Shown: in pieces, positions 59,401 through 64,000 of the stretch
Layout of the letters: every line of letters starts with the position of its first letter
How positions within the stretch are numbered: the stretch's first letter is position 1
Assembly: GCA_963978545.1 (NCBI GenBank)
Contig: OZ021727.1
Location: 59,222,487 to 59,286,486, forward strand
Length of the DNA stretch: 64,000 nucleotides
Direction: 5' to 3'
DNA from: Linyphia triangularis
Taxonomy: Eukaryota > Arthropoda > Arachnida > Araneae > Linyphiidae
The notes under the pieces: generated by a model
Databases searched by the model: none
The model's input: only the letters and a program-made list of their open reading frames with translations
What the model was told of the DNA's origin: nothing
Program-made: the position numbers and the translations under genes

Positions 59401-62400
59401 AATGTTTATATAGAATACTTTTCAGTTCACAGAAAAAAAAAAGGTTTTGTAAAGCAGATAAAATATGCAAATAATTAATGGATTAAAAAACATGCCTCCA
59501 AATTATAATTGCAATATTTACTTTAAAAAGCTGTTTAATGGTAACTTAAATTGTTAAGAGGCAAAAAAAGTAATATATAAACTATCCGAAATTCAAATAA
59601 CAATTTGATATTTAGTATTATATCAGTCTAATTTAATTAATTTTAGTTATGCAAGTGATCGTTAAAATATGTATAGGAAAATATTGTACCAAACACTCAT
59701 GTAAGAAACGTTAGATTATATATGTTAAATGTTTAAAGATAATTTAATATTATTTAAACATATAAATAAAAAATTAAATTAGTTATATAAATATTTTGTA
59801 TAGATACATTTTTCAAAAATATTTATAAATAAAAACATTTCACTATTTGAAATAAACTTCATCTCAATGCAATCCAATGGGTCAGTAATTTTCAAGCAAA
59901 AAAAATAAAAATATTTACCATTTAGAAGCTTAAAAAAACTTTAAAAAAAAAACTAGTGTTTATATAATTTCTTTGAAGCTACAAAATGTAACTTAGATGA
60001 AGATGGATGGTAAAATCTTCCACTTAAAATAACACTTGTATCTGAAGCTAAAACATATGACAAAGCAGTACCACCATTTGATGGACGAGCTTTAAAATAA
60101 CACCATGGAAAAGACAGCACTTTATTGTGAACGAAATTCCCTATTTTCAAAAGTAAAGCAATATTGGATTTAGTGCTTTTTTTTTTGGTGGTTTAATTAT
60201 ATTAATCTACGTAAGTATCGCTCTTGTTCACTAAAAGTTTTTAAAACAATTGTTTATTTTTTCTTATACAATTTTGTTAGGATTTTTGATAAAAAATGTA
60301 TTGAAAATTATAGTTGTGATAATCTTTTGTAAAAAATTAAACATAAAATTTATTTCTACCTTTTCATTTAATACATTTTCAAAATACTTGATTATTTTAA
60401 CTTTATAAATGCTCTAATTGTACACTGAACGCGAATTATTCAACTTCAATTATATTAAATAATAGAAAACAGTGAAACTAAATACAGATCATTAATCGAT
60501 TGTCCTAAAAACACATTTAAAAGTAATAGAAATTTTGTAAGGGCATATAAACACATTTAAAATTCAATGGTTGCAAGGCAGCATCATATTCTGATAGGGC
60601 AAAATTATCACGTGTATGGCATCCAAAATACTATTTTTACACCGTGTATACATGATAGTTATTTCAAAATTGGTTAACCCTGCATATCAACTTAATCAGA
60701 TTGTTCTTACATAAGACCGAAAATACATATTTTGCTCCTTTCATCTTAATTCCTTTTTGCTCTAATGGTTTTGTATGTCTAGTTAATAATTAAACAGGTA
60801 AATTTAGTTATGGAGTCAGACCATATTTTTCTAACATTAATTCCTAACATCACTTAGATAGTTATTAAAATAAATAATATTCATGCGGCAAAACAAATTA
60901 TTTAACTACACAAAATTCCTTTTATAATTGCTAGTATTATTTACTAAAACGTATTATTATTTAATATTAAATCAAAAAGCACATTCAAACGTTATTTACT
61001 TATTTATTAAAGGTAAGTATTTCCAATTTATTTTATGCGATTCAATAACCATACAAAATTTTATTTTAATCAAGTGTAATATTAAAACTAACTTTTTTAA
61101 ACTAAAATCGCGTTGCTTTAAATAAAGTTGCTTAATTTCTTATGTAAATGAAGCAATAGGATATACTCAATTCATAAAATAATACCTTAAGAAAAATCAA
61201 AATTCTCTTGACAAAAACTAATTGTTGCTGCATATATTTGAAGCTCGATATGGTAGAGCAATTTAAAAATATAAATTTCGAAAACTCCTGTAAGCGTTAT
61301 TATGTTTGCCTTTCAAGCTGTACACCAACCAAACTTTACAGCTAATCCTGTCTAATGGGGTTTATAGAACTTAATCTTCTATATCAAAATGTTACCCTAA
61401 CGTCCCTTGGGGGTTACCATTTTTGGCGCTGTGTAATTACCTGATAAAAAATTTTAGTCTTAAGGAAGAGGGTTTTATTAAAACCGATGTAAGTATATTG
61501 GTTTTAAATATCTATAAAAGCGTGTTAAATTAATTTAATATATTATTTAATGCTGCATTTAGTAAAATTTAAAAGATGAAAAAATACAAGAATATATAAA
61601 TAGCACTAAAGTAATACTTAATAAGAGTTTTTAACTCTAATTTAATTAATTTAATTTAAATATACTCAATTTATAAACAATATAAAATATATAAAAAAGT
61701 TAAGTTAATCTTTGATTAATAATATACTGTTACTAATTTTATATACAATTACATTCGTAGAAAACAAAGCTAATCATACATATAGATAAATAAGATTAAC
61801 ACATTTTATGATATAGTATTTTTCCCTAAGGAAAATTAGAGTTATAGTTTTTATTTTTTTATTTTGAGTATAAATTTATTTGATAGTTTATGAGTTAGTC
61901 GTTGAAAAGACTTATGAAAGTGTCAATTAGGGAAAGAGCTGCAAGAAAAGATTCGCAATTTATTACACCAAATTATAGGGCATTTAATTTAATTAACTAT
62001 AAATATTGAAATGAAATTTTTATAACCTTTATTTTATGACATTTTAAGTTTCTCAGCTACATGGACAAAACAGGAATGTTGCTTTTTAACTAATTATATT
62101 CTAATTCAATTAGAGAGTTAAAAGAATCTATATAAGTGCAACGTGTATGTATACATTCTTTTGTATAAATTCCTATGCATAAACTCCTATGGTATACATT
62201 GTATCAACATATTATTTCAAATTTTAAATTTATAAAATGATATTTTAAATATATAAAGCTACAATAAATTGTTGATAGTTTCTCTCATGTATATTTAAAA
62301 TATGTTTATTGTTATCTCACCCAGTTAAGAAAATTTGGCGTTATTTGGCGAATAAAGTTTTTGCAACCCTTTGAATATTCAAATACCGCATGAGTTCATA

Positions 62401-63322
62401 GACTAAGTTTTTGAAGTTTGCTTTACCTCTTACCCATTAGAGAGGATATTGAAATATTAAGCGAACGACCGTGCATAATGGTTTAAGTAAACAGTTTTCT
62501 TTTCAGGAACAACTATTAGATAAATCAACTTTGTCCGCACTTCAAAGTTTTTACAGAGGCACTTCACTTCAATACAAGGCAAAATTTTGCATTTTCGTTC
62601 AACGAGTATGTTTAAACACTTCCTGAAAATTTTCCCCTAATGAAATATTGAAGTTACTTGAATAAATCAGAATTTTAGAAGAGTTTTACGGATATTCTGA
62701 TTAAACATGGAAGTACAAGAATGAAAGTGTTTCGAGCGAATTTGGAAAGGTTTTGTTGAAAATGAATGTCTGCCGATACCTTTCTTTCTCAAGTCTGAAA
62801 TATATATGTCTGCCGATTACTGTTTAACTTAATGATTTTAAATCTATTGCTATTGCATGTACTACATGATATAATTAGATATGTATATGATCCCAGTTTT
62901 TTGCAAGAAAATTTCAGGATCTCCATACCTTGTAATTCATCAACAGTTTACTTGAGAGTAATTTTTACGAACTTAAAAGCACATAATATGGGAAACGTTA
63001 TAATAAGCGTTTCGATTTTTAATAAATCATGTATAGCCATTTTTCTTCAATCCATAAAAGTAGCATTGCTGTTTACACCATATAAAAATCTTAGTGTGCT
63101 GCATCTCCATTTTCTCTTTTGATAATTTGACGATATTATTTGTAATTTATTTAAATTATCGTATCTTTATAAAAAAGAACTCAAAAGGCGATAAAAAAAA
63201 TTGTGGATACTTATCATGTGGGAATGACACACAATGTGAATTCTTTTCTAGCAAAATTGAATTCTTAAACTGCTCAGTTATTTGATAAATATCAAGAGGT
63301 CAAATTTTTTAATACCTGACTG

Positions 63323-63970
63323 TTTTAAGGGGAATCGGTACCATAAAATAAATAAAAAATTGATTTTCAGTTTCTTATTGTTTATTAAAATTAAAAATTT
63401 TCCTTATAAAATGATAGCTCATATGTAATAATACCTCATTTTGAAGTAGCTTTAATAATGATTTGAAGATAAAATTGGGAACTATTAGTGTAAGAAAGAT
63501 TGTCTTTAAAATGCGTTTTTCGCAATAACATTTTTCATGACTCATGTACCTTTTTCTAAGAAACTGCCCAAACCATCTACCTAAAATTTTTCTCAAACTT
63601 TCTTTTTATGTATATTCTTTCTTTTTATGTATATTCTTTCTTTTTATGTATATTCTTTCTTTTTATGTATATTCTTTCTTTTTATGTATATTCTTTCTTT
63701 TTATGTATATTCTTTCTTTTTATGTATATTCTTTCTTTTTATGTATATTCTTTCTTTTTATGTATATTCTTTCTTTTTATGTATATAATGTCTTTTTATG
63801 TATATAATGTCTTTTTATGTATTTGTATATACTTAAGTAGGATATTGTTGTTATTTATAGAATATTTTTTGTTTTGACTTATTTCGTTAAAAATGCTTTT
63901 GATTCTTAAAAAAATGTATGCGACTTTCACAATAATTCATTAAAAAAAGTAAATGAAATAAAATTATAGC
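63323..63970 (+). repeat. Dispersed repeat, copy 2 (without the MITE, with an expanded minisatellite)
   Basis: This copy aligns with 22159-23360 on both sides of the MITE found there, starting TTTAAGGGGAATCGGTACC and ending near AAAAAAAGTAAATG. At the MITE position it reads straight through (CTTATAAAATGAT). It may continue past 63970. Confidence 0.7.
63597..63825 (+). repeat. 19-bp minisatellite, about 12 units
   Basis: The unit TTTCTTTTTATGTATATTC is repeated almost perfectly, with the last units drifting to TATAATGTC. Because 19 is not a multiple of three, it creates repetitive open frames that are not genes. Confidence 0.95.
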
Positions 63971-64000
63971 CAATTTCAGCAAAATAATAAGTGTCTGTGC

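Larger units (their letters stand above)
53439..64000 (-). other. Partial intron of the Dscam-like gene, upstream of the Ig5-6a exon
   Basis: AT-rich sequence of at least 10.5 kb up to the window edge, with no further Ig exon visible. A less AT-rich stretch at 57.48-57.76 kb has a broken minus-strand reading, probably an old transposon fragment that I could not classify. Short ORF-like stretches at 58318-58506 and 59953-60150 have no recognisable domain or splice context. The right end holds a second copy of a dispersed repeat with an expanded minisatellite. Confidence 0.65.

Noticed and set aside
59953..60150. Minus-strand 65-codon ORF near 60 kb
   Set aside because: It has no recognisable domain or homologue and no convincing splice context, so I could not support it as a gene.
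63544..63877. Repetitive open frames encoding FLCIFFLFMYIL-type repeats
   Set aside because: They are a by-product of the 19-bp minisatellite read in three frames.

Overview
The window reads as nuclear DNA of an arthropod, most likely an arachnid such as a spider. It is strongly AT-rich, has introns of 17 kb or more, and is full of transposon remnants. The species assignment is inference, because nothing in the window is species-diagnostic.

The host content I can support is part of one gene on the minus strand, a Dscam-type immunoglobulin cell-adhesion receptor. Four exons are visible. In transcription order they are 53438-53031 (all of one Ig domain plus half of the next), 36115-35957 (the other half), 19140-18853 (a complete Ig domain) and 16600-16481 (the first half of a further Ig domain). 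All splice sites are GT/AG and all junctions are phase 1. Every exon is a multiple of three, and the joined frame reads through without a stop. By domain order they correspond to Ig5, Ig6, Ig7 and the N-terminal half of Ig8 of insect Dscam. The rest of the gene lies outside both window edges, so almost all the remaining sequence is intron.

The introns are a transposon landscape. From left to right: the 3' end of a broken ORF (1-282); a decayed Tc1-like transposase with a partial duplication (2.4-3.8 kb); an unclassified repeat with internal subrepeats (5.3-6.0 kb); a tRNA-like SINE fragment and a hAT-type MITE with an 8-bp target duplication (8 kb); a piggyBac-type MITE (12.7 kb); a MITE inserted in a dispersed repeat whose uninterrupted relative is at 63 kb (22-23 kb); two copies of one tRNA-derived SINE with clear target duplications (25.6 and 29.3 kb); a Tc1-like element with intact inverted repeats but a broken transposase (32.2-33.5 kb); and a nested complex at 36.8-45.5 kb. 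A further TTAA-flanked MITE is at 45.8 kb and a 19-bp minisatellite at 63.6 kb.

The nested complex is the most notable part. A pogo/Tigger-like DNA transposon remnant was interrupted by a 6661-bp LTR retrotransposon with 270-bp LTRs differing at one base and a CTGG target duplication, so the insertion is young. Its Gag-Pol is one frame broken only by two UGA codons. The Pol order is protease, integrase, reverse transcriptase, RNase H: integrase lies before reverse transcriptase, as in Ty1/copia, although the domains are Ty3/gypsy in type. This is the hallmark of the Gmr1 group of Ty3/gypsy elements.
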